64,000 bases of DNA from Lewinellaceae bacterium (GTDB taxonomy: Bacteria > Bacteroidota > Bacteroidia > Chitinophagales > Saprospiraceae). Every line of letters begins with the position of its first letter. Positions within the stretch are counted from its first letter, which is position 1. Shown here in pieces: positions 1 to 7,557 of the stretch. Location of the stretch: positions 1 to 64,000 of the forward strand of contig JACJYM010000003.1 in the NCBI GenBank assembly GCA_020636155.1, written 5' to 3'. The notes under the pieces are model-generated. The model saw only the letters and a program-made list of their open reading frames with translations. It was not told the DNA's origin and searched no databases. The translations under genes were made by a program, and so were the position numbers.

Positions 1-345
1 AATCACATTCAAGACAAACTGATAGCACATCATAAACATGTCTTGATGGATACCGATGTGTTAACTTTAATGATTTGGTGTCGGGAGGTGTTTCAGGAAT
101 TTCCCAAAGAGATTATGCTTGATTTCGAAAGGAGGAAACCGGATTTGTACCTGCTCTGTAGACCTGATATCCCGTGGGAATATGATCCCCAAAGAGCCAA
201 TCCCCATGACAGGGATCGACTTTTTGAGATATATCGTGAGTATTTGGAGAGTCGAGACATTCCATTTTACATTATAGAGGGAAACTCTCAAGAGAGAATT
301 GATTATGCGAACGCTTGTGTGCGACAATATATAGGATTGTACTAG
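1..345 (+). CDS. NadR-like AAA ATPase / nicotinamide riboside kinase domain protein (5' truncated)
   Basis: The frame is open from base 1, so the start lies outside the window; 114 residues are visible. The segment VLMDTDVLTLMIW resembles the strand and Walker-B-like region of the NadR C-terminal kinase domain. The following RPDIPWEYDPQR...NPHDR matches the substrate-lid motif of that family (AAA_28). In that family the domain phosphorylates nicotinamide riboside to NMN in NAD salvage. The Walker A loop is not visible because it lies upstream. The stop codon shares a CTAG tetranucleotide with the stop of the convergent asnB, so the two genes end on each other. The family is fairly sure; whether an adenylyltransferase domain precedes it cannot be seen. 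Confidence 0.75.
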   Translation, partial: NHIQDKLIAHHKHVLMDTDVLTLMIWCREVFQEFPKEIMLDFERRKPDLYLLCRPDIPWEYDPQRANPHDRDRLFEIYREYLESRDIPFYIIEGNSQERIDYANACVRQYIGLY

Positions 346-1922
346 TCCGCTTGATAAATTTCCAATGCTCGAGCAGAAGGATCAATCACATCACCACACC
401 ATTTTGGTAGCCATTGATAAGGTGTGAGATTCTGGTGTTTTCCGTAATTTTGGGTAAATATTTTTCTATAATAATATGCTTCCTTAGTCTGAGGTGGATT
501 GTTGCTAAATTGTTCTCTTTGTGCCAGATATTCTTGATCGGTTACTAAAGTATCTATGTGTTTTTGCAGCGTGACACTCCAACTTTCCGCCTTCGAACTT
601 ACAGAGTCAGAAAAGCCGTTTTTTCTTCTCCATAGTACCGATTGTGGTAATAATTCCTCTTTTTCAAAAGCTTTTCTTATTAGATATTTTTCTATTTTTT
701 CATGACCAAACATACGGTGATTGGCGTCGATACCCATGATATACTTTACAAATGCCTTATCGGCAAAAGGCACTCGAGCCTCCAATCCTGCGGATGAGAT
801 GCTGCGGTCGCCTCTTTTCATGTCAAAAAAATGAATATCACTCAAAAGTCTAATGGCTTCATTTTGAAAATCGTGAGATGTAGGGGCATTCTGAAAGTAT
901 AGGTAGGATCCAAATTCGTCAGCCGTTTCTCCAGAAAAAAGAACTTTGACATCCGTATTTTGAGATACATAATCAGAAATGAGTTTGTGACCCACAGAAG
1001 CTCTAATGGTCGTCACATCGTAACTCCCTAAAGTGTAAATCGTGTCCTCCAGGGCACTAATAAATTGTTCTTTGCTCAGCTCGACATGGTGATGGTCTGA
1101 ATGGATGTGCCGAGATACTTCAAGTGCGGCGATGAGGTCTGGGCTTCCTGGCATTCCAATGGAAAAAGTTTTAATTCTTTCATGAGACTCATTGAATTTA
1201 CAGGCAAGCGCTGCAACCAAACTAGAGTCCAACCCACCACTCAATAGACAGCCCACAGGCCTCTCTGACATCAATCTTTTTCTGACGGATTCAGATAAAA
1301 TATCATGAACGTTTTCTAGATGAGCCGCTTCGTCTTGTTCCTCATGTAGCTCATATTCATGGTCGTAATAGTTGACATACGTTTCTTTATGTTTTGAATG
1401 CCAGTAACAAGCGGGAGGAAATTGTGACAATTGATCACAAAATGTCAATGCCTTGGCTTCTGAGGCGAAGGCAATATCCCCTTGATAGCGACCCATATAA
1501 AGACCTCTAATTCCTAGATGGTCTCTGGCGCTGAACACCTCATCCTTTACTGAATCATAGATGACGAATGCAAATTCACCATCCAACTCTTTGACTAATT
1601 CATTGATTGGGAGCTGAAAATAAAGTTGGAGAATAATCTCACAATCACTTCCTGATACGAGTTGAATATTATATTTGGTGGCGAGTTGTTTATAGTTGAA
1701 AATCTCGGCATTGGCGATGAGATAGACTCCATCTTTGTACATGGGTTGATTGGATTCAGGAGAGGTTCCATTAATCGCTAACCTATGAAAGCCTAAGACC
1801 GCCGAATCATGGATCACTTTAAAAATAGAAGTATCAGGGCCGCGATGCCTTATCTTTTCGAAATAGTAATTTAAATCTGATTTACTAACTTTACTGCCGA
1901 AATATCCAAATAATCCACACAT
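342..1922 (-). CDS. asnB: Asparagine synthase (glutamine-hydrolysing)
   Basis: 526 residues, the usual length. The protein begins MCGLFGYFG, so Cys2 is the nucleophile of the N-terminal class II glutaminase domain (about residues 1-190). The synthetase domain carries the ATP pyrophosphatase loop SGGLDSSLVA at about residue 229 and a conserved GLEARVPFADK segment near residue 380. It converts aspartate, glutamine and ATP to asparagine in the cytoplasm. It is divergent from an Lrp/AsnC regulator, and the intergenic region holds a promoter overlapping a perfect inverted repeat, so control by that regulator is likely. The start is fixed because residue 2 must be the catalytic Cys. Confidence 0.95.
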   Translation of the reverse strand: MCGLFGYFGSKVSKSDLNYYFEKIRHRGPDTSIFKVIHDSAVLGFHRLAINGTSPESNQPMYKDGVYLIANAEIFNYKQLATKYNIQLVSGSDCEIILQLYFQLPINELVKELDGEFAFVIYDSVKDEVFSARDHLGIRGLYMGRYQGDIAFASEAKALTFCDQLSQFPPACYWHSKHKETYVNYYDHEYELHEEQDEAAHLENVHDILSESVRKRLMSERPVGCLLSGGLDSSLVAALACKFNESHERIKTFSIGMPGSPDLIAALEVSRHIHSDHHHVELSKEQFISALEDTIYTLGSYDVTTIRASVGHKLISDYVSQNTDVKVLFSGETADEFGSYLYFQNAPTSHDFQNEAIRLLSDIHFFDMKRGDRSISSAGLEARVPFADKAFVKYIMGIDANHRMFGHEKIEKYLIRKAFEKEELLPQSVLWRRKNGFSDSVSSKAESWSVTLQKHIDTLVTDQEYLAQREQFSNNPPQTKEAYYYRKIFTQNYGKHQNLTPYQWLPKWCGDVIDPSARALEIYQAD

Positions 1923-1949
1923 GACTTTAATTTTTTAATAATTGCACAA

Positions 1950-1982
1950 CAAAGATATGTAAAAAATTTACATAAAAACAAA
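1950..1982 (-). promoter_or_regulatory. asnB promoter, Bacteroidota type
   Basis: Read on the minus strand, TATCTTTG (1950-1957) fits the -7 consensus TANNTTTG. TTTG (1979-1982) lies 21 bp upstream as the -33 element. The -7 box is 28 bp ahead of the asnB ATG. The spacer contains a perfect inverted repeat listed separately. Confidence 0.7.
1956..1974. promoter_or_regulatory. Candidate Lrp/AsnC operator at asnB
   Basis: A perfect 19-bp inverted repeat, TATGTAAA-AAA-TTTACATA, lies between the -33 and -7 elements of the asnB promoter and touches the -7 box. Binding here would block RNA polymerase. The divergent Lrp-family gene is the obvious candidate ligand. The repeat is seen directly; its role is inferred. 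Confidence 0.6.
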
Positions 1983-1987
1983 TAATG

Positions 1988-2032
1988 CTATAAAAAATAT
2001 AGTTAAATTTGTATAAAACTATAAAAAATATA
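1988..2032 (+). repeat. 14-bp direct repeats and -7 box upstream of the Lrp-family gene
   Basis: CTATAAAAAATATA occurs at 1988-2001 and again at 2019-2032, with starts 31 bp apart (about three helical turns). Between them lies TAAATTTG (2004-2011), which fits the -7 consensus for the rightward gene. The second copy abuts the ATG at 2033. Repeats in helical phase would suit a multimeric Lrp-type protein regulating its own gene, but AT-rich sequence makes chance more likely than usual. Confidence 0.45.
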
Positions 2033-2479
2033 ATGATAGACGATATTGATCGAAAAATATTAAATTTATTATCGCAAAATGCTAAGATGTCCATGCATGA
2101 AATTTCTGAGCAAATTTCGTTAAGTGCAGCGGGCATTCATCAGCGGATTAAAAAACTTGAAGACCAAGGATTTGTCAAAGGAAGTCGTATAATTTTGGAT
2201 TATGAAAAGTTAGAATTACGAACGATGGCATTTATTGGTGTTTTTCTCGAGAAGGCCGGTATTTATCACGGCGTAGTAGGTGCCCTAAAAGCCATTCCGG
2301 AGGTACTAGAATGCCATTTTACTACGGGGAATTATTCGTTACTCGTAAAAATACTCTGCAATGATAACCAACATCTCATGGAAGTATTGAGTAATCGAAT
2401 CCAAAAAATTCAAGGAATATTACGTACTGAAACTTTTATCGTACTCGAAAATCCCATCGAACGTGCGGTGAAGCTGTAG
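2033..2479 (+). CDS. Lrp/AsnC family transcriptional regulator
   Basis: 148 residues from the ATG at 2033. The frame can be extended to a TTG at 2009, but that codon overlaps the -7 box, and MIDDIDRKIL is the normal Lrp N-terminus. A winged helix-turn-helix occupies residues 1-60, with a recognition helix around SAAGIHQRIKKLEDQG. An AsnC_trans_reg (RAM) domain follows, including a GNYSLLVKILC segment. It is divergently paired with asnB, so by analogy with AsnC/Lrp it probably senses asparagine or another amino acid and controls asnB and itself. The ligand is inferred. Confidence 0.9.
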   Translation: MIDDIDRKILNLLSQNAKMSMHEISEQISLSAAGIHQRIKKLEDQGFVKGSRIILDYEKLELRTMAFIGVFLEKAGIYHGVVGALKAIPEVLECHFTTGNYSLLVKILCNDNQHLMEVLSNRIQKIQGILRTETFIVLENPIERAVKL

Positions 2480-2486
2480 CTCCTTT

Positions 2487-3473
2487 TTAGTAGATAGAAA
2501 AAATGTAATCAACGACTTGTGAAGGATGAGTGTAAGATTGATTGAAATCATTATAATCTTCTTCTAACCATGTATTGATGTGATGGCTAAATTTTTGTAC
2601 TTCAAACTTGGGTATTACATATGCTCCTTTCAATTTACTTGCCTGAGCATTGCATTGTTGTTCATATTGTTTGTCAATGGGAATGCAGAGGAGTCTTTTC
2701 TTTAGATACATTGCCTCACTTGGTGTTTCAAAGCCGCCTCCGGTAATAATACCATGAGCCTCGATCATGCTTTTAGTAAATTCCATGTTGCTTACAGGAT
2801 AGTACTTGATATTATTACATGAAATGACCTTGTCCACTTGGTTGGTAAATACATGAAACTCTTGGTTGGCGAATTTTTTAAGTGCATTATACATGCAATG
2901 TATATCCACAGAAGGCAGATAAATCGTAATATGACCATTATTAATTGGCGATGCATCTAATATTTCCTTTTTTATAATGGGGTAGAGAATACCCTCATCG
3001 TATTTTTCAAAGTGAAAGCCCAAGTATTTGTCACCGGTAGCGTATTTCTTTAAAATAAGTTCTCCGAGGACACTTTTTTTATCGGGTCTGGGAGTTTTTT
3101 TGCTTTGAAATGAAGCTTGGTGACCTATTTGTAGTATAGGTTTATGATATTTTTTCGCTAGATGAGAAGTCAAGGGCTCAAAATCATTGATAATTAAATC
3201 ATACTTTTCTAGATTTAGACTATTCAATTCTCTCAATATTTTTATAGGGTTGAGTTCTTTATAAGTTTTGAGAAAATCTAGCTTACCACATGGTTTGTAT
3301 AATAAACTAATGCCTTTTTTAGAATATTTATACTCAAATGATGGGGACAAGCTGTAATTGTTACCACTTAACAATACATCTATTTCTGCTTTTTTTTGCA
3401 GATAAGGTAATAATTCCTCAGCTCTTGCAATGTGTCCGTTTCCAGTGGCCTGTAGTGCATACAGAATTTTCAT
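2487..3473 (-). CDS. GT-B glycosyltransferase family protein (MJ1255-like)
   Basis: 328 residues beginning MKILYALQATGNGHIARAEEL, the nucleotide-sugar transferase start with a GNGH loop seen in the MJ1255/TIGR00661 group and in MurG-like GT28 enzymes. The C-terminal half has HGIITGGGFETPSEAM, equivalent to the donor-binding GGxxTxxE motif of that fold. It probably transfers a sugar to a lipid or surface glycan at the inner membrane face. The stop of the upstream phosphodiesterase gene is 17 bp away on the same strand, so they are likely cotranscribed. The exact donor and acceptor cannot be told. Confidence 0.75.
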   Translation of the reverse strand: MKILYALQATGNGHIARAEELLPYLQKKAEIDVLLSGNNYSLSPSFEYKYSKKGISLLYKPCGKLDFLKTYKELNPIKILRELNSLNLEKYDLIINDFEPLTSHLAKKYHKPILQIGHQASFQSKKTPRPDKKSVLGELILKKYATGDKYLGFHFEKYDEGILYPIIKKEILDASPINNGHITIYLPSVDIHCMYNALKKFANQEFHVFTNQVDKVISCNNIKYYPVSNMEFTKSMIEAHGIITGGGFETPSEAMYLKKRLLCIPIDKQYEQQCNAQASKLKGAYVIPKFEVQKFSHHINTWLEEDYNDFNQSYTHPSQVVDYIFSIY

Positions 3474-3490
3474 ATTTATTAGTTAGTGTG

Positions 3491-4522
3491 TTAGTGAAAA
3501 ATTGATTTTTGTATATTGGGAAAAACCAGTGCATCATTTTCACTGATTGATACATGCTCTGTGGTTGTATTCGGTTTATTAAATGTAAGTTGCGTAAGAA
3601 GCCCACTATGGTCTGACACCTTGCTTCCATCAAACGTTATGATTTGCTGATCCATTAGTATATTAGTTTTAATATCTGAGGTATTGTAATTAAACATCAA
3701 GGTATAATCCAATCTTTGCTGTGGTTCGTGTTTATTGTAGTATGAATTGGATGGATGGTTATGACTCGTTTTCATAGGTTCAGATATTTCCAAATTAGTA
3801 CAACCGGACAAAATATTAAGGTTGATCTCCTTATAGCTATTATCTGTATCGTCTGGGGTTCTTATACCATTGATGTTTAGATCACCAATCAAAAGTGTTG
3901 GGTATGGATGGGTACTCTGATAAAGGGCAACTCGATCAATCAAATAATTTAATTGAGAATTTCGGATTTCTCCAGCGGTTTGGTTTTCTTCGGCATATAA
4001 GTGGGTATTGACCACATTGATTACTATTTCACCAATTATTAAAGTTGAGATTAATAAGCCTTTATGTGCAACTTTTTCTACTAGGCTTGAATTTTTTGCA
4101 ATAGGAAATTGAAAGAACTGTTCATCTAAAATGGGAAATTTAGACAATGTGAAGAGGCCACCATATTCATCCATTTTTATCAATCCCATAAAACAGCTTC
4201 TATTTTTAGTATGGTCTGAATAAATGTTGTAAAAATCAAACGATGACTCAAGTAAAATGTGTCTCAGTTTTGAATTAAATGTTTCTTGTAGACAGACAAT
4301 TGAATACAATGAATCCTTTATGATGTTCCTAATGTTTTCAAACCGTTCATCATCATCATTATGTGGAATCGGAAGACCCCAAGTATTTAAACTCAGTAAA
4401 GTAATAGTCGAATTAGGGTCTTGGTAGTTTTTATAAAATTTCGGAATAGGGCTTAAATTGGCGTTAGTCAAAATATCATTTTGAAGACAAAAAATAAAAA
4501 CCATCATCAGTAGCCACTTCAT
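3491..4522 (-). CDS. Endonuclease/exonuclease/phosphatase family protein, sphingomyelinase-like, exported
   Basis: 343 residues. A hydrophobic N-terminus (about 1-20) suggests export. EEP-fold motifs appear in order: LSLNTWGLP (metal-site Asn), IVCLQE (catalytic Glu), VNTHLYAE, LIGDLNING (Asp/Asn pair), QRLDYTL and KVSDHSGL (catalytic Asp-His). LNTWGLP and SDHSGL are typical of the neutral sphingomyelinase/phospholipase C branch rather than DNA-repair nucleases. It likely hydrolyses a phosphodiester in a lipid outside the cytoplasm. It is cotranscribed with a GT-B glycosyltransferase and divergent from a GT4 transferase, which suggests lipid or glycolipid metabolism. The substrate is inferred. 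Confidence 0.75.
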   Translation of the reverse strand: MKWLLMMVFIFCLQNDILTNANLSPIPKFYKNYQDPNSTITLLSLNTWGLPIPHNDDDERFENIRNIIKDSLYSIVCLQETFNSKLRHILLESSFDFYNIYSDHTKNRSCFMGLIKMDEYGGLFTLSKFPILDEQFFQFPIAKNSSLVEKVAHKGLLISTLIIGEIVINVVNTHLYAEENQTAGEIRNSQLNYLIDRVALYQSTHPYPTLLIGDLNINGIRTPDDTDNSYKEINLNILSGCTNLEISEPMKTSHNHPSNSYYNKHEPQQRLDYTLMFNYNTSDIKTNILMDQQIITFDGSKVSDHSGLLTQLTFNKPNTTTEHVSISENDALVFPNIQKSIFH

Positions 4523-4729
4523 GTTGCTTAAATTTTATACTGCAAAGGTCATATCCTTATATTAAGCTATCATTAAGTCAATTATAAATTAAGATTACTT
4601 ATATATTAAATAATTTTAAACCCTTTGAATTAATTATTTCTTAACCTTTGATTAATCTTAAAATAATCCGAATTCTTCATTTTTGTGAATTAATTGACTT
4701 TATAGAAACTTTTAAAATTATATTTCGCC
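4523..4729. other. Divergent intergenic region
   Basis: 207 bp of very AT-rich sequence between two divergent genes. Only imperfect -7 boxes are visible: GACCTTTG read on the minus strand just upstream of the phosphodiesterase gene, and CATTTTTG at 4678-4685 on the plus strand. No coding potential is seen. Confidence 0.4.
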
Positions 4730-5923
4730 ATGCAGGCTAAACTCAGGGTGCTTTTTATAAGTGATGTGCTGATAAGAGATCTTGACGGTGCCTGTCGTAC
4801 GATGTTTAAAGTATTAGATGCGAGTAGTTTTCATCAGGTAGAATTCTTTATCCTTTCAGGATCTGAAATCCCGCCAAATTTTGCAGGAATTCGAATTAAG
4901 ACCATGCGAATACCATTTAATGCTAAATACCGAATCGGTCTCTTTTCTCCATTTTCAAATAAAGCTATAAATAGTGCCATTGTGGCATTTGATCCGGATA
5001 TTGTTCACATTTCATCGCCCTCTGTTTTGGGAGGTCAAGGAGTAAAATGGGCCCAATCAAAAAAATTGCCGATTGTTACCATTTATCATACTCATTTTCA
5101 ATCTTATATGCAGTATTACTTTTCAAAATCGCGATGGTTACAGAAATTCTCAAACAAATGGGTAAAACACATTTATAGGTCATTTTATAATTCGTGTGAT
5201 TTGATTTTGGTGCCTTCACAGCAGATTAAGGCAGAGTTACGACAGATTGGTATTCAATCAGAAAAACTGCAGTTATGGGTAAGAGGTATAGACAACTCCA
5301 TGTTTAATGCCAATAAAAAAGACGATACCTATATGCTTAAATTGACCGGAAACGCTAAAAAAAACATTGTGTTTGCTTCGAGGTTAGTCTGGGAAAAAAA
5401 CCTACAACTTATTATATCATTTTACCTTTTACTAGTAGAAAGAAATATGCCTTTCAATCTTGTAATAGTTGGAGATGGCCCTGTGAAGCCACGATTGGAA
5501 AAGGAATGTCCGCAGGCAATTTTCACAGGCAATTTATCGCACAATGAGCTTTCTGTAATTCTTGCGTCTTCTGATGTATTTATATTTCCTTCAGAAACAG
5601 AAACGTTCGGAAATATAGTATTGGAAGCTATGGCATCGGGAGTTCCGGTAATAGTTGCTCCTAAAGGGGGACACTTATCATTTGTAAAAAATAATTACAA
5701 TGGCATCGTACTGCGAGATAATCAGGCAATACATTATTTAGAGACAATAGAAATTCTTTTAAATGACCAAAAATTAACAACACTATTTTCTAAAAATGCA
5801 CTTTCATCAAGTCTACACTTTAGCTGGGATTGTATACTGGAGGAATATTACAAAAGCATTGCCGCACTTTATGTACAAGCAGAGGTTGAGGAAGTGTTTC
5901 AGAATAGTGCAGTTTTGGGTTGA
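4730..5923 (+). CDS. Glycosyltransferase family 4 protein
   Basis: 397 residues with the two-domain GT-B/GT4 layout. The N-terminal acceptor domain starts LRVLFISDVLIRDLDGACRT and contains IVTIYHTHFQSY. The C-terminal donor domain has FASRLVWEKNL, then FPSETETFGNIVLEAMASG, the E-x7-E motif that defines GT4. It is related to mannosyl- and glucosyltransferases that act on diacylglycerol or phosphoinositol lipids (PimB/MgtA/SQD2 type). It is divergent from a lipid phosphodiesterase and a second glycosyltransferase, so the three may make or remodel a glycolipid. The fold is sure; the sugar and acceptor are unknown. Confidence 0.85.
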   Translation: MQAKLRVLFISDVLIRDLDGACRTMFKVLDASSFHQVEFFILSGSEIPPNFAGIRIKTMRIPFNAKYRIGLFSPFSNKAINSAIVAFDPDIVHISSPSVLGGQGVKWAQSKKLPIVTIYHTHFQSYMQYYFSKSRWLQKFSNKWVKHIYRSFYNSCDLILVPSQQIKAELRQIGIQSEKLQLWVRGIDNSMFNANKKDDTYMLKLTGNAKKNIVFASRLVWEKNLQLIISFYLLLVERNMPFNLVIVGDGPVKPRLEKECPQAIFTGNLSHNELSVILASSDVFIFPSETETFGNIVLEAMASGVPVIVAPKGGHLSFVKNNYNGIVLRDNQAIHYLETIEILLNDQKLTTLFSKNALSSSLHFSWDCILEEYYKSIAALYVQAEVEEVFQNSAVLG

Positions 5924-5997
5924 TTCAAATCATACACAAAATTATATTCTTAACATTAATTTAATATTGAATTAAAATCCACGAAACATTGCCATTC

Positions 5998-6005
5998 TAC
6001 TTTTG
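5998..6005 (+). promoter_or_regulatory. -7 promoter box for the lipoprotein gene
   Basis: TACTTTTG fits TANNTTTG exactly and lies 56 bp upstream of the ATG at 6062. No clear -33 TTTG is seen at the expected distance. Confidence 0.5.
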
Positions 6006-6061
6006 CCTCATCAAATTATTGATAATAGAAATCTTAACACTAAACTTAATTTTAAAATTTT

Positions 6062-7468
6062 ATGAAAAATTTATTCACACTAATCTTTTTCTTAGGCTTA
6101 GGACTTTTCATTTCTTCATGCGGAAGTGAAGATACATGTGACGTCACTTGTCCTGCAAATCAAGTTTTAACAGCTGACTGCAACTGTGTTTCAACGAACC
6201 CATGCGAAAACGTAACATGTCCAGTTGGCCAAGTTACGGATAGTAATTGTAATTGTATAGACTCATACGAAACGATTGAAGTTTCTGGAAATATAGACTC
6301 TAATTCAACTTGGTCTTCTGAAAATATATATTTATTAACTTCCAAAGTAGTGGTAAACGAAGGGGCAACTTTAACTATTGAGCCGGGAACTATCATTAAA
6401 GGTAAGCAGGGTACTGAAGCTCTTGCAACGACATTGATTGTCGCAAGAGGAGGAAAATTACAGGCCTGTGGTACTGAGGATAAACCAATTATATTTACTT
6501 CAGAACTGGACAATATCGTGCCTGGACAAAAAACCGGTACTACCTTGTCACAGACAGATTTAGGTAAATGGGGTGGAGTGATTATGTTAGGTTATGCTCC
6601 GGTTTCGACAGGTGATGGCGATATAGAAGGACAGATAGAAGGTATTCCTGCGGATGAAACTTATGGTACTTATGGTGGTAATAACCCAAATGATAATTCT
6701 GGTTCATTGTGCTATGTTTCTATCCGACATGGTGGTGCAAAAATCGCAGAAGGAAACGAAATTAACGGGTTGACTCTTGGTGGTGTAGGAAATGGTACAA
6801 CTATAAATCATGTTGAAATAGTTGGAAATTTGGATGACGGTGTTGAGTTTTTTGGTGGTACCGTGAATGTAGATAACTTAATGATTACTTATCAAGATGA
6901 TGATGGAATCGATATTGACCAAAACTACAGTGGAACGATTACTAATTTTTATGTGATCCATGGTGGCGACGGTACCGATGAAGGATTAGAAATAGATGGA
7001 CCTGAAGGAAGTACTTATGTAGATGGATTTTTCACATTGAAGAATGGAACCATCGTAAGTAAAGGAGGTAAAGCATCTCCTGCAGACTTCAAGTCTAAAG
7101 CTCAAGGAATGGTCGAAAATGTAAGCTGGGTAAACTATTCAGGCCCGGTAAAATTCAGAGCTTCATTTGACCCAACCACTTGCAATGATAAATCTGATGC
7201 ATACAGCTATGCAGTGTCTGGAAGATTGTCAATTCACGATTGTAACTATGTAGGTACAATCAGTCAAGCGGAAATGGCATCGGCTTATTCTGATACAGGA
7301 GAAGGTGAAGAGGCTTGCTTCGAGACTAGAGCAACAGAATTACAAACCATCATTGACGATATTTTTGCTACTAATAATTGTAAAGTAGTTAGTTCTATCT
7401 CATTCGGTGCTGACTTGTCACAGTTTAGAAACTGGACTTGGACTGACATTAAAGGTATGGTAGAGTAA
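6062..7468 (+). CDS. Surface lipoprotein with Cys-rich repeats and a beta-helix-like domain
   Basis: 468 residues. The signal peptide ends in ISSCG, so Cys20 is the predicted lipidated residue. Two tandem Cys-rich units of roughly 20 residues follow (CDVTCPANQV...CNC and CENVTCPVGQV...CNC). The rest reads like a right-handed beta-helix: VVVNEGATLTIEPGTIIKG, LIVARGGKLQACG, TTINHVEIVGNLDDGVEFFGG. Similar proteins are widespread in Bacteroidota without known function. It is followed by a TonB-dependent receptor gene, with an intrinsic terminator in between. A plausible role is as the surface partner of that receptor, but this is inferred only from position. Confidence 0.7.
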   Translation: MKNLFTLIFFLGLGLFISSCGSEDTCDVTCPANQVLTADCNCVSTNPCENVTCPVGQVTDSNCNCIDSYETIEVSGNIDSNSTWSSENIYLLTSKVVVNEGATLTIEPGTIIKGKQGTEALATTLIVARGGKLQACGTEDKPIIFTSELDNIVPGQKTGTTLSQTDLGKWGGVIMLGYAPVSTGDGDIEGQIEGIPADETYGTYGGNNPNDNSGSLCYVSIRHGGAKIAEGNEINGLTLGGVGNGTTINHVEIVGNLDDGVEFFGGTVNVDNLMITYQDDDGIDIDQNYSGTITNFYVIHGGDGTDEGLEIDGPEGSTYVDGFFTLKNGTIVSKGGKASPADFKSKAQGMVENVSWVNYSGPVKFRASFDPTTCNDKSDAYSYAVSGRLSIHDCNYVGTISQAEMASAYSDTGEGEEACFETRATELQTIIDDIFATNNCKVVSSISFGADLSQFRNWTWTDIKGMVE

Positions 7469-7484
7469 TTAGATATTTAATAGT

Positions 7485-7515
7485 GGGATGGCAGTGATGT
7501 CATCCCTTTTTTTTT
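7485..7515 (+). terminator. Intrinsic terminator between the lipoprotein and TonB receptor genes
   Basis: A 9-bp stem (7485-7493 with 7498-7506, one G-T pair) and a GTGA loop are followed by nine T residues (7507-7515). It starts 16 bp after the lipoprotein stop and ends 42 bp before the receptor ATG. It probably makes the lipoprotein mRNA more abundant than the receptor mRNA. Confidence 0.85.
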
Positions 7516-7557
7516 GTTTGAAATTTGTCCTTAATTTATTGTAAACTTTTAGTAAAA

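Noticed and set aside
67..327. Minus-strand open frame opposite the NadR-like gene
   Set aside because: It lies wholly antisense to a coding frame with clear family motifs and has no recognisable protein character.
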